A stretch of DNA of 64,000 nt from Tateyamaria sp. Alg231-49 (GTDB lineage Bacteria; Pseudomonadota; Alphaproteobacteria; Rhodobacterales; Rhodobacteraceae): assembly GCF_900143535.1 (NCBI RefSeq), contig NZ_FRFA01000012.1:29839-93838 (forward strand). The letters run 5' to 3'. The stretch's first letter is position 1, and each line of letters opens with the position of its first letter. Both the position numbers and the translations under genes were made by a program. Shown here piece after piece: positions 33,971 through 41,611 of the stretch. The notes below the pieces were generated by a model. The model was not told where the DNA came from. It was given only the letters and a program-made list of their open reading frames with translations, and ran no database searches.

Positions 33971-35170
33971 CTAAACCACCTTGGGGGCAGTGATCCGCCC
34001 ATCCACATCGCGCAGTTGATCCGGGGTCAGCACGTCCTCAATCGGGGTCAGCCCGTCATAACGAGTCGCCGCAGCAGCAAAGCTGGTATCGGCACGGACA
34101 AGCGACCAGCGGGTTTCGTCGAGCAGGGCCTTAGAGGCCGCCGCCTGACCCGCTTGCGTCGCCACCCCATCAGGCAGGATCAACCCCGCACGATGCATAA
34201 GACGGCGGGTAAGCGCCTCGAAAATCGGTTGGCCTTGCGCGAGGGCCAGCAACCCTTGGCGCATGTGCACCCGGCGCTGATAGCGATGGTGCATCAACAA
34301 CGAGGCAAGCACACCGCGGCCAGGGGAAAAAAGGAGCGAGACGAGGAAAAGCAAGAAACCGACAAGTACAACAATGGGTCCCGTTGGCAGGGCCGGGGCC
34401 ACAGCCGAGATAGCAGCACCAACATAGCCAGAAACGCCACCCACAGCCCCTGCGATGATCACAACGTGGCCCGTGCGGTCCGTCCAGAAACGTGCGGTGA
34501 CGGCAGGCACGATCAAAAGGGCGACGATCAGAATCAGACCAACAACCTTCAGCCCAACCACAGTCACCACCAGCACGATACCCATCATTACCAGATCGAT
34601 GCGACCCAGCGACCACCCCGTGGCCTCCGCATAACCGGGATCAAAGGCGGCAAGCTCCAATGGGCGACGCAGAACCAACACCAGTGCCAGAACGACTGCC
34701 GCCGAAACCGCCAACAAGATCGCGTCGCTGCGCAACATGCCCGCGGTCGAGCCAAGCAGGAACCCTTCAAGCCCGGCCTGCTGGCCCGCTGTCATGGTCT
34801 GCACGACCGTCAAAATCACAATGCCAAAGCCAAAAAAGACCGACAGGACCGCGCCTATCGCCGCGTCCTCGCCCAGCCGTGTCGCGCGGGTCAGGCCCTG
34901 AACACACAACAGGCCAATGGCGGCGCTAACCGCCGCTCCCAGCAAAAGGCCCGGCAACCAACGCCCGTCGCCACCAAGGGCGACCATCAGAACAAATGCA
35001 AGGCCCACGCCGGGCAGGGTCGCATGGCTGATCGCATCACCAACCAGTGCCCGCTTGCGCAAAAAAAGGAATGTTCCCGCAACCCCTGCGGCAACACCCA
35101 GCAAGGCCGCGCCCACTGTCACCAGCGTCGCGTTGTAACCAAGCTGCAAGAGCAGTGCATCGCCCAGCAT
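33971..35170 (-). CDS. sitC: Mn/Zn ABC transporter permease (first) with C-terminal extension
   Basis: 399 residues. The first 285 form an ABC-3 metal permease (FLRKRALVGDAISHATLPGV near 35-54; KVVGLILIVALLIVPAVTARF near 205-225). The last 110 (from about LMHHRYQRRVHMRQ) are soluble and carry RRLMHRAGLILPDGVATQAG, which resembles a winged-helix fragment as found on some TroC-like permeases. I prefer ATG 35170, 4 bases after the sitB stop; a GTG at 35203 would overlap sitB. Metal specificity (Mn or Zn) is not fixed by sequence alone. Confidence 0.86.
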   Translation of the reverse strand: MLGDALLLQLGYNATLVTVGAALLGVAAGVAGTFLFLRKRALVGDAISHATLPGVGLAFVLMVALGGDGRWLPGLLLGAAVSAAIGLLCVQGLTRATRLGEDAAIGAVLSVFFGFGIVILTVVQTMTAGQQAGLEGFLLGSTAGMLRSDAILLAVSAAVVLALVLVLRRPLELAAFDPGYAEATGWSLGRIDLVMMGIVLVVTVVGLKVVGLILIVALLIVPAVTARFWTDRTGHVVIIAGAVGGVSGYVGAAISAVAPALPTGPIVVLVGFLLFLVSLLFSPGRGVLASLLMHHRYQRRVHMRQGLLALAQGQPIFEALTRRLMHRAGLILPDGVATQAGQAAASKALLDETRWSLVRADTSFAAAATRYDGLTPIEDVLTPDQLRDVDGRITAPKVV

Positions 35171-35174
35171 GGGA

Positions 35175-35987
35175 CTAGCCTGCAACGCTTTCAGGATCGA
35201 CACGCGCCGTAGTCAACCGACCGCCATAGGCGGCTTGCAGGTTGTCTTCGGTAAAGACGTCATCGACAGGACCTGCTGCGATGACTTGGGTGTTCAGCAA
35301 CACAACATCATCGAAATAGTCAGGCACCGTGGCCAGATCATGGTGAACCGCAAGAACGGTGCGCCCTGTGTCCCGCAAGTCTTTGAGCACAGCAATGATG
35401 GCCCGTTCTGTGGCGGCATCTACCCCGGCAAAAGGTTCATCCAACACGTAGACATCGGCATCCTGCGCAAGCGCACGGGCCAGAAACACGCGCTGTTGCT
35501 GCCCACCAGAAAGCTGGCCAATCTGACGGGTGGCGAAATCTGTCATGCCGACGCGGTCAAGCGCGCCCATGGCAGCCGCACGATGCTTGCTGCGCACCCG
35601 ACCAAGCAGACCCAACTGACGATACAAACCCATCAAAACCACGTCGATAACACGGGTCGGAAAATCCCAATCCACGCTCGCGCGCTGGGGAACATAGGCG
35701 ATGCGGTCGCGCATCGCGGCAAGTGGTTCGCCAAAGACGGTTACGGTGCCCGCCAGCGGCTTGATCACATCAAGTGCCGCCTTGAGCAAAGTGGATTTAC
35801 CCGCACCGTTTGGCCCGACAATGGCGGTCATGGCCCCTGCACGCACAGTCAGGTCAACGGAGAATATCGCGGGCGTCTGCCCATAAGACACAGTCAGGTT
35901 GCGGACAGCCAATGGGCTGGCTGTCCGTTCCGCTTCGGCCTGAGCAACGGCCTCGTCCGTGACGAGATGGATATTCTGAAGGCTCAT
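35175..35987 (-). CDS. sitB: Mn/Zn ABC transporter ATP-binding protein
   Basis: 270-residue ABC ATPase: Walker A GPNGAGKST (about 56-64), Q-loop YVPQRASVDWDFP (about 95-107, typical of metal transporters), signature LSGGQQQRV (about 157-165), Walker B VYVLDEPFAGVD (about 177-188) and the H-loop His in AVHHDL. The start at 35987 has AAAGGGG seven bases upstream and overlaps the sitA stop (ATGA). It powers uptake through the two permeases. Confidence 0.93.
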   Translation of the reverse strand: MSLQNIHLVTDEAVAQAEAERTASPLAVRNLTVSYGQTPAIFSVDLTVRAGAMTAIVGPNGAGKSTLLKAALDVIKPLAGTVTVFGEPLAAMRDRIAYVPQRASVDWDFPTRVIDVVLMGLYRQLGLLGRVRSKHRAAAMGALDRVGMTDFATRQIGQLSGGQQQRVFLARALAQDADVYVLDEPFAGVDAATERAIIAVLKDLRDTGRTVLAVHHDLATVPDYFDDVVLLNTQVIAAGPVDDVFTEDNLQAAYGGRLTTARVDPESVAG

Positions 35988-36937
35988 GCAGCCCCTTTCA
36001 GGCGACCCAGTCGTCCAGTTGCAGGGACGTCCGCCCCCAACGCACGGGCGATGGTCGTCACGTTGTGATCGATCATGCCCAGCCACGTGCCCTCATAGGT
36101 GCCATCCGGCCCCATCGCGTCAGAGAACAACGCACCACCTATGATAACAGTGTGCCCTTGGGCGGCGGCCCCTTCGATCAAAGCGCGGATGTTGCGATCA
36201 GAGACCGAGGTTTCCACGAACACAGCGGGCAGTTGCCGCGCGACCAACATATCAACCAAGGTGCTGATGCGGTTCAGGCCTGCCTCGCTTTCGGTCGAGA
36301 TACCCTGAATACCCATCACCTCAAAATCATAAGCCCCGCCGAAATACCCAAAGGCGTCATGGGCGGTCAGCAACACACGGGCCGGTTCAGGCACTGCTTC
36401 AAGAACGGCGCGGTTGTAGACCGACAGCGCTTCGGCTTCAGCAATGAAGGCGCTGGCGTTGGTCTCAAACAACTCTCTGTCGTTGGGACGCAGGGCGGTC
36501 AGGGCTTGCACAACGGCCGGCACACATTTGACCCACAGGTCAGGATCCATCCAGATGTGCGGATCAAAGCGGTTTTCGTAGTCTTCGCTGCCGATCAGCA
36601 GATCGGTATCTACGGATTCAGCAACGGCATGAACCGGGCGCTTGGTACCCAGATCAAGCATGAATTCTTCCATCTGCGCCTCAAGATAAAGGCCGTGCCA
36701 AAACGTGGCATCCGCCCGCGTCATGTCGACGATGTCGCTGCGGGTCTGGCGATATGCGTGCGGGTCAACCCCCGGACCCATCAGGGCCTTCACCTCAACT
36801 CCGGCTCCCCCAATGGTACGCACCATATCGGCAATCATGCCGGTGCTGGCCACCACATTGGCCTTGGAGGAAGCAAGCGATGGTGTCGCAACCATGGCCG
36901 CAGCACCAGCAAGAAGAGTACGTCGGGAAAAAAGCAT
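35984..36937 (-). CDS. sitA: Periplasmic Mn/Zn-binding protein (cluster A-I)
   Basis: 317 residues. A Tat-like N-terminus (SRRTLLAGAAAMVATPSLA) suggests export of a folded, metal-loaded protein. Metal ligands expected for this family are seen in GVDPHAYRQT (His about 63), DPHIWMDP (His about 126) and LTAHDAFGYF (His about 192); the fourth, acidic, ligand is probably in ALFSDAMG. There is no long His-rich loop of the ZnuA type, favouring Mn. It opens the sitABCD operon, and a 15-bp inverted repeat of Fur-family character lies 47-91 bases upstream. Confidence 0.9.
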   Translation of the reverse strand: MLFSRRTLLAGAAAMVATPSLASSKANVVASTGMIADMVRTIGGAGVEVKALMGPGVDPHAYRQTRSDIVDMTRADATFWHGLYLEAQMEEFMLDLGTKRPVHAVAESVDTDLLIGSEDYENRFDPHIWMDPDLWVKCVPAVVQALTALRPNDRELFETNASAFIAEAEALSVYNRAVLEAVPEPARVLLTAHDAFGYFGGAYDFEVMGIQGISTESEAGLNRISTLVDMLVARQLPAVFVETSVSDRNIRALIEGAAAQGHTVIIGGALFSDAMGPDGTYEGTWLGMIDHNVTTIARALGADVPATGRLGRLKGAA

Positions 36938-36983
36938 CAGAACCTCAGTTTCGTTTGAGTGTGAAAGAACATGAGATTGAATA

Positions 36984-37028
36984 TGAGAATCATTCGCAAG
37001 AAGTCAATGAGAATGCGAATGATTCTCA
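36984..37028. promoter_or_regulatory. Fur-family-like (Fur/Mur) inverted repeat before sitA
   Basis: TGAGAATCATTCGCA at 36984-36998 and its exact reverse complement TGCGAATGATTCTCA at 37014-37028 are separated by 15 bases. An extra TGAGAAT at 37008-37014 makes a second, overlapping palindrome with ATTCTCA. The GAATCATTC/GAATGATTC cores resemble Fur and Mur (manganese) boxes of alphaproteobacteria. Metal-dependent repression of sitABCD is the natural reading. Confidence 0.7.
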
Positions 37029-37053
37029 ACTAACGGCGGTAAATCGGCTGGTT

Positions 37054-38010
37054 TCAGTCGAAACTGATCAAAAATTGGGCGCCGGGGCCCTCTGTTAGCA
37101 AGGAAACCCGCCCGCCACGGGCCTGCACGAGGCTGCGCACAATGCTAAGCCCCATGCCAGTGCCGCCCTGTTCGCGCCGTGTGGTAAAGAAGGGGTCAAA
37201 GATGCGGTCCCGGTTGCCCGCACTGATCCCCGGACCATCATCGGCGATATGCAGCGCGGACCCACTGGCGGTCAGCGTTAACTTTTGCGCCCCGTGTTCA
37301 GCAGCGTTGCGGGCCACTTGTGTCAGGATCGTCGTGAGGTCTGCTGCCAAAAGCGGGATGTCGCCATCCTGCGCCACCTCGAGGATCAAACCCGCGTTGA
37401 TGTCCTGCGCCACAGCGCTGAGCTGGCAGGTGCCGGTGCCTGCGCTGTTGGCCGCGCGCGTGTGGTGCCCAAGATCGTCCAACAGCATCTGCATCCGCGC
37501 ACTCGCCTCGCGGATCGTATTGGTCAGATCTTCGGCGTCCTTCCCGCTTGCCCCGGCCTGCAACAACTCGCTGGCGCCACGGATGGCGGTAAGCGGCGAT
37601 GTCAGTTCGTGGGTCACATGGTCTGCATAGGCTTTCATCCCCTCCGCCCGGCTGTTCAGGCTTTCACCCATCGCCGTGACGCTGGCCCCCAACGTGCTGA
37701 GTTCGGGCGTCCCAAAGTGAACCGGCACCGGGGCCGTCTGCCCCGCCTTCATGGCGCGCGCATAATTGGTCAGCGCATAAATCGGACGCAGCACAAGCCG
37801 CCAAAGCAAGAAACCAAGCACCGAGGTCGCAATGACCGCGAGCCACACGATCAGCCACGCAGCCTCTCCCCACCCCAGAATGTTCCCCCAGAGCCGGAGA
37901 TAAATAATGCCGAACAAGGGCAGCACCAGCACGGCAGCAAGGGTGCCGCCGATGACCAATGCCAATGGGGGACGCCATTTGGGCGTGACAGGTTTCACTG
38001 GCCCCGACAT
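37054..38010 (-). CDS. Two-component sensor histidine kinase
   Basis: 318 residues: two membrane helices (about 15-38 and 50-70) with a very short periplasmic loop, a HAMP-like linker with LRPIYALTNYARAMKAG, HisKA with HVTHELTSPLTAIRG (His134) and HATPase with ARNAAEHG, DDGPGI and GGTGMGLSIV. The short loop suggests that it senses a membrane or intracellular signal. The start at 38010 overlaps the response-regulator gene by 16 bases. Third gene of an operon with the DUF4173 protein; the stop lies just upstream of the sit operator. Confidence 0.9.
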   Translation of the reverse strand: MSGPVKPVTPKWRPPLALVIGGTLAAVLVLPLFGIIYLRLWGNILGWGEAAWLIVWLAVIATSVLGFLLWRLVLRPIYALTNYARAMKAGQTAPVPVHFGTPELSTLGASVTAMGESLNSRAEGMKAYADHVTHELTSPLTAIRGASELLQAGASGKDAEDLTNTIREASARMQMLLDDLGHHTRAANSAGTGTCQLSAVAQDINAGLILEVAQDGDIPLLAADLTTILTQVARNAAEHGAQKLTLTASGSALHIADDGPGISAGNRDRIFDPFFTTRREQGGTGMGLSIVRSLVQARGGRVSLLTEGPGAQFLISFD

Positions 38011-38687
38011 AGGCCCATCCGGATCCCGATCCCATGCACGGTCTCGATCGCGTCCGCACAACCTGCCTCCTCAAGCTTGCGCCGCAGATTGCGCAAATGG
38101 CTGTCGAGCGTGCGGTCGCTGACCCCGGCCCCCCTCCCATACAGCGCATCGGTGAGCGCGGGCCTCGCCGCGACCCGGTCGGGGTGGGCCATGAGGTGTG
38201 CAAGGATATCCATCTCGCGCGCGGTCAGCGTGACGGCGGTGCCATTCACATGGCAGCTGTGGGTCGTGGCATCGACACTCAGCACACCACGGGTCTGTGT
38301 CGGGCCCGCCCTTTGTACTGGCCGGGTCCGTTTCAGGATCGCACCGATCCGCGCCACCAATTCGCGGGGGGAGAAGGGCTTGGTCACATAGTCATCCCCA
38401 CCCAGCTCGAAACCAAGCACGCGGTCGATCTCGTCCTGACGCGCAGTCAGAAAAAGCACAGGCGTATCGTGGCTGGCCCGCAGGGCGCGACACAGGGCCA
38501 GCCCATCCATTTCAGGCAGGCCAATATCAAGCACGATCAGGTCAAAGCGCCCGGAACGGGCCTTGGCCAACCCCTCGGCCCCGTCGCCCGCCTCGGTCAC
38601 GTCGTACCCCGCCTGCCCCAACGCGATCCGCAGGACCGAACGGATATGCGGGTCATCATCGACAATCAAAAGGTGCGGTGCGTTCAT
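37995..38687 (-). CDS. OmpR-family response regulator
   Basis: 230 residues: receiver with IVDDDPH (acidic pocket), IVLDIGLPEM (Asp54), LTAR and VTKPFSPREL (Lys about 103), then a winged-helix DNA-binding domain with LTAREMDILAHLMAHPD and the recognition region SDRTLDSHLRNLRRKLE, ending VHGIGIRMG. Partner of the kinase encoded next. ATGA overlap with the upstream DUF4173 gene shows coupling. The target genes are not evident; the neighbouring membrane protein is a candidate. Confidence 0.93.
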   Translation of the reverse strand: MNAPHLLIVDDDPHIRSVLRIALGQAGYDVTEAGDGAEGLAKARSGRFDLIVLDIGLPEMDGLALCRALRASHDTPVLFLTARQDEIDRVLGFELGGDDYVTKPFSPRELVARIGAILKRTRPVQRAGPTQTRGVLSVDATTHSCHVNGTAVTLTAREMDILAHLMAHPDRVAARPALTDALYGRGAGVSDRTLDSHLRNLRRKLEEAGCADAIETVHGIGIRMGLCRGQ

Positions 38688-40177
38688 GGGGCGGGGGCCT
38701 GTGCAGTCATGGCCGCAAGGCTACGGCGCACCCGCCAGTTGCGAAAGCCCCATTCGCGCCAGTCGTCTGGGTAGGACAGGCGGGGCACGCGATAGGAGGA
38801 CACACATTCCCTTGGCCACTCAGGGCCAAAACGCGCCGTCATGGCCGGAATGACGTCTTCGGACAGACCACAAAGCATAAAGGTGTCCGGATCACTGTGC
38901 CGAGTCAGATTATGACGCGCGATCGTGGCATCGAAGCTGAGGAAGGCACAAAGATACAGCACGACAACCCCCAGCGCCCCGCTGCGCACCAGCATCCATG
39001 CGGCGGGTTTGTCCCTCCAGATCTGCCAGACGACGACTCCAAGGCCCGCGGCCACCAACCCCATCCAGATATAGGCCGCCATCCGCAACCGCGTCAGCCC
39101 ATAAGCATCGACATAAGCGTCAAGACGAAACAGAGACGCCCCAACCAAGGCCAGCGTCTGGGCAAGCCACAGCAGCATGAGCCAGCGCAAAACGGGCCGG
39201 CCAGCCAAATGAGGACGGGCAAGGACTGCAAACACACCCGCCAGAAGCGCAGCCGCCAAAAGCGGATAGGCCCCGCGATGGGCATAAGTGGCCGGGCTGA
39301 TGCCCTCGGGCAAGCCGACGTTCCCATAAAGGAACAGAATGTCCATCACAGTCTGCACCGCAAACAACGCATTGAAAGCGACCAACGAGCGGGCGACAGA
39401 CCCTGCATTCACAATCCCCTGACGACTGACCGTGGCACGCACAGGGCGGCGGGCACGCAACCGTTCGTGCAAGCGGGACGCCACCAGCACTGGCCAGATA
39501 AGAGCGCCCAGCAGAACCCAAAACCAAAGCCGCCAAACGTTTGGCGCGGGCATCTGCCACGTGGTCAGCTGCGACAAGGCCCGATCCAAGACCGGATTGG
39601 CCCCAATCAACAACAGCGCGAACAGCGCGGTGGCCCCCAACGGCAGCGCCCAGCCGATCAACAGAGCGCGTATGTTGATCGCCCCCGAATTGATGTTGCC
39701 CAAACGCCGCGCACCCGTGACCGCGTCGACCCCGGTCTGTGCCGGGGCGAACCACCACGCACGTGCCGCACCGCGCAGCAAATCACTGCGCCCAAGCCCG
39801 GCAAGAGCGGCCAACAGAACAGATATGCCAGTGAGAGCGATCAGAACGGACAAGGGTTGCACCTGTTCGATCAACGGCAGAACAGTCAACACGGCCCCTG
39901 CCCCGACGCCAAAACGGGCGCGCACACTCAGACCCGGCCATGCCAAGACAAGCCCTGCCATCACGATCAAAAGCGCCAGCAGCGCAAAACTCAGCGCAGG
40001 CGCTGCATCCCAGACCAGCAGATCACCAACAGCAATCAATGCCGCGAGCAGTACAACCTTGAACCCGTCTCGTTTGCGCACTGCACGCATATCGCGTCGG
40101 GGGCTCTTTGGTGTATCCAACCACCACCCATCCTGTTGCATACTCAACGGCACACCACGAAAAGTCCCTGTCGTCAT
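38684..40177 (-). CDS. DUF4173 (DUF4153-like) polytopic membrane protein
   Basis: 497 residues with about a dozen hydrophobic segments and a soluble C-terminal tail. The pattern of WxxDTPKSPRRD near the N-terminus, FNALFAVQTVMDILFLYG (about 283-300), THAHRGAYPLLAAALLAG-like segment (YAHRGAYPLLAAALLAG, about 315-331) and HNLTRHSDPDTFMLC (about 420-434) matches DUF4173 proteins, whose function is unknown. The ATG at 40177 has AGGGA 8 bases upstream. First gene of the operon with the two-component pair, so it may be the sensor input or a regulated envelope function. Confidence 0.83.
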   Translation of the reverse strand: MTTGTFRGVPLSMQQDGWWLDTPKSPRRDMRAVRKRDGFKVVLLAALIAVGDLLVWDAAPALSFALLALLIVMAGLVLAWPGLSVRARFGVGAGAVLTVLPLIEQVQPLSVLIALTGISVLLAALAGLGRSDLLRGAARAWWFAPAQTGVDAVTGARRLGNINSGAINIRALLIGWALPLGATALFALLLIGANPVLDRALSQLTTWQMPAPNVWRLWFWVLLGALIWPVLVASRLHERLRARRPVRATVSRQGIVNAGSVARSLVAFNALFAVQTVMDILFLYGNVGLPEGISPATYAHRGAYPLLAAALLAGVFAVLARPHLAGRPVLRWLMLLWLAQTLALVGASLFRLDAYVDAYGLTRLRMAAYIWMGLVAAGLGVVVWQIWRDKPAAWMLVRSGALGVVVLYLCAFLSFDATIARHNLTRHSDPDTFMLCGLSEDVIPAMTARFGPEWPRECVSSYRVPRLSYPDDWREWGFRNWRVRRSLAAMTAQAPAP

Positions 40178-40351
40178 TGCCTGTCCCTTTGTCTTTGGCC
40201 TCGATTGCCCGACAGTGTGACAGGGGCGCGTGCAGGGACTCCCACCGTGGTTGTGCAGAAAATGTGCAGGCGGTTGCGCCGCGGCAGCGCTTGCCAAATG
40301 CGATCAGCCATGCCACGTCAGTGACCTGCACCCGTCCGAAAGGATCCCCAG

Positions 40352-41350
40352 ATGCATGTGACGACAACACATTCCGAAACCCAAAGCGCAAACCAGTTGC
40401 AAGTGACAGAGCCGCGCAATCCCGGCATGGCACTGGACATGGATTGGGTGCGCCGTGTGCAGGCCAATACGTCTGCGATTGAAGGGCGCTGCGCAACCCT
40501 GCCCGGACGGCGATCCATCAAAAAGGACCATCAGGCGGCGTGGCTGCTCAAGGCGATCAGCCTGATCGACCTCACCACCCTGTCCGGGGACGACACAGAA
40601 CGGCGTGTCCATCGCTTGTGTGCCAAGGCCCGCCAGCCGGTGCGCGCCGAGATGCTTGAGGCGTTGGGAATGCCCGGACTGACCACCGGCGCAGTCTGTG
40701 TGTATCACGAAATGATCCCGGCGGCTGTCTCCGCCTTGCAAGGATCAGGCATTCCCGTTGCGGCTGTTTCGACAGGGTTTCCCGCCGGGTTGTCACCCTT
40801 CCACCTGCGCCTGCAAGAGATCAAAGAAAGCGTTTCGGCCGGTGCAGCAGAGATCGACATCGTCATCTCGCGCCGCCACGTGCTGGAAGGAAACTGGACC
40901 GCCCTCTATGATGAGATGGCGCAAATGCGCGAAGCCTGCGGCGCGGCACATGTCAAAGCGATCCTCGCCACGGGCGAGTTGGGCACCTTGCGTAATGTTG
41001 CGCGCGCCTCGCTGGTCTGCATGATGGCGGGCGCTGACTTCATCAAAACCTCGACAGGCAAGGAAAGCGTGAACGCCACGCTGCCCGTGAGCCTGGTAAT
41101 GATCCGGGCGATCCGGGAGTATTTCGAGGTCACAGGACACCGCGTGGGCTACAAACCTGCCGGTGGGATTTCCAAGGCCAAGGACGCGCTGGTGTATCTG
41201 TCGCTGATCAAAGAAGAACTGGGCGACCGCTGGCTGCTGCCAGACCTGTTCCGCTTCGGGGCCTCGTCACTTCTGGGTGACATCGAACGGCAACTGGAAC
41301 ACCACCTGACCGGCGCCTATTCCGCCGGGTACCGGCATGCGATTGGATAA
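40352..41350 (+). CDS. deoC: Deoxyribose-phosphate aldolase
   Basis: 332 residues. It cleaves 2-deoxyribose 5-phosphate to glyceraldehyde 3-phosphate and acetaldehyde. The Schiff-base Lys232 is in ADFIKTSTGK and the second active-site Lys268 in GYKPAGG; IDLTTLSGDD (about 72-81) is the N-terminal active-site strand. It is longer than E. coli DeoC, as usual for alphaproteobacteria. It is followed 3 bases later by a DUF1272 gene and then by an ALDH16, which could oxidise the acetaldehyde: a nucleoside catabolism operon. Confidence 0.95.
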   Translation: MHVTTTHSETQSANQLQVTEPRNPGMALDMDWVRRVQANTSAIEGRCATLPGRRSIKKDHQAAWLLKAISLIDLTTLSGDDTERRVHRLCAKARQPVRAEMLEALGMPGLTTGAVCVYHEMIPAAVSALQGSGIPVAAVSTGFPAGLSPFHLRLQEIKESVSAGAAEIDIVISRRHVLEGNWTALYDEMAQMREACGAAHVKAILATGELGTLRNVARASLVCMMAGADFIKTSTGKESVNATLPVSLVMIRAIREYFEVTGHRVGYKPAGGISKAKDALVYLSLIKEELGDRWLLPDLFRFGASSLLGDIERQLEHHLTGAYSAGYRHAIG

Positions 41351-41353
41351 CGG

Positions 41354-41611
41354 ATGCTTGCCCTGCGCCCAAATTGCGAATGCTGCGACTGCGATCTGCC
41401 CCCTGAATCCGAAAACGCCGTGATTTGCTCTTTTGAATGCACGTTTTGCGCGACATGCGCATCGGATCGGTTAAAGGGGCTGTGCCCAAACTGTGGCGGT
41501 GGGTTCGCACCGCGCCCGATCCGGCCAGCTTCCGCTCTTTCCAAATTCCCAGCCTCGACCCAACGGGTAAATAAACCCGCAGGGTGCCCTGCGTCAGGAG
41601 ACTTGCGATGA
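41354..41611 (+). CDS. DUF1272 zinc-ribbon-like protein
   Basis: 85 residues rich in Cys pairs: CECCDCDLP, CSFECTFCATCA and LCPNCGGGF, the DUF1272 pattern, which probably binds one or two zinc ions. Function unknown. It begins 3 bases after deoC and overlaps the ALDH16 start (ATGA), so it belongs to the operon. Confidence 0.87.
   Translation: MLALRPNCECCDCDLPPESENAVICSFECTFCATCASDRLKGLCPNCGGGFAPRPIRPASALSKFPASTQRVNKPAGCPASGDLR

Noticed and set aside
33839..35212. A 457-codon open frame antisense to the sit permeases
   Set aside because: A His/Gln-rich shadow of two hydrophobic genes on the other strand.
38297..40324. A 675-codon open frame antisense to the DUF4173 and response-regulator genes
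   Set aside because: The product is Arg/Gln/Pro-rich with no domain, while the opposite strand encodes a clean membrane protein and an OmpR-type regulator with good ribosome binding sites.
41354..41611. DUF1272 frame as a leader peptide of the ALDH16 gene
   Set aside because: The Cys-pair pattern is a proper zinc-ribbon family and too long and ordered for a leader.
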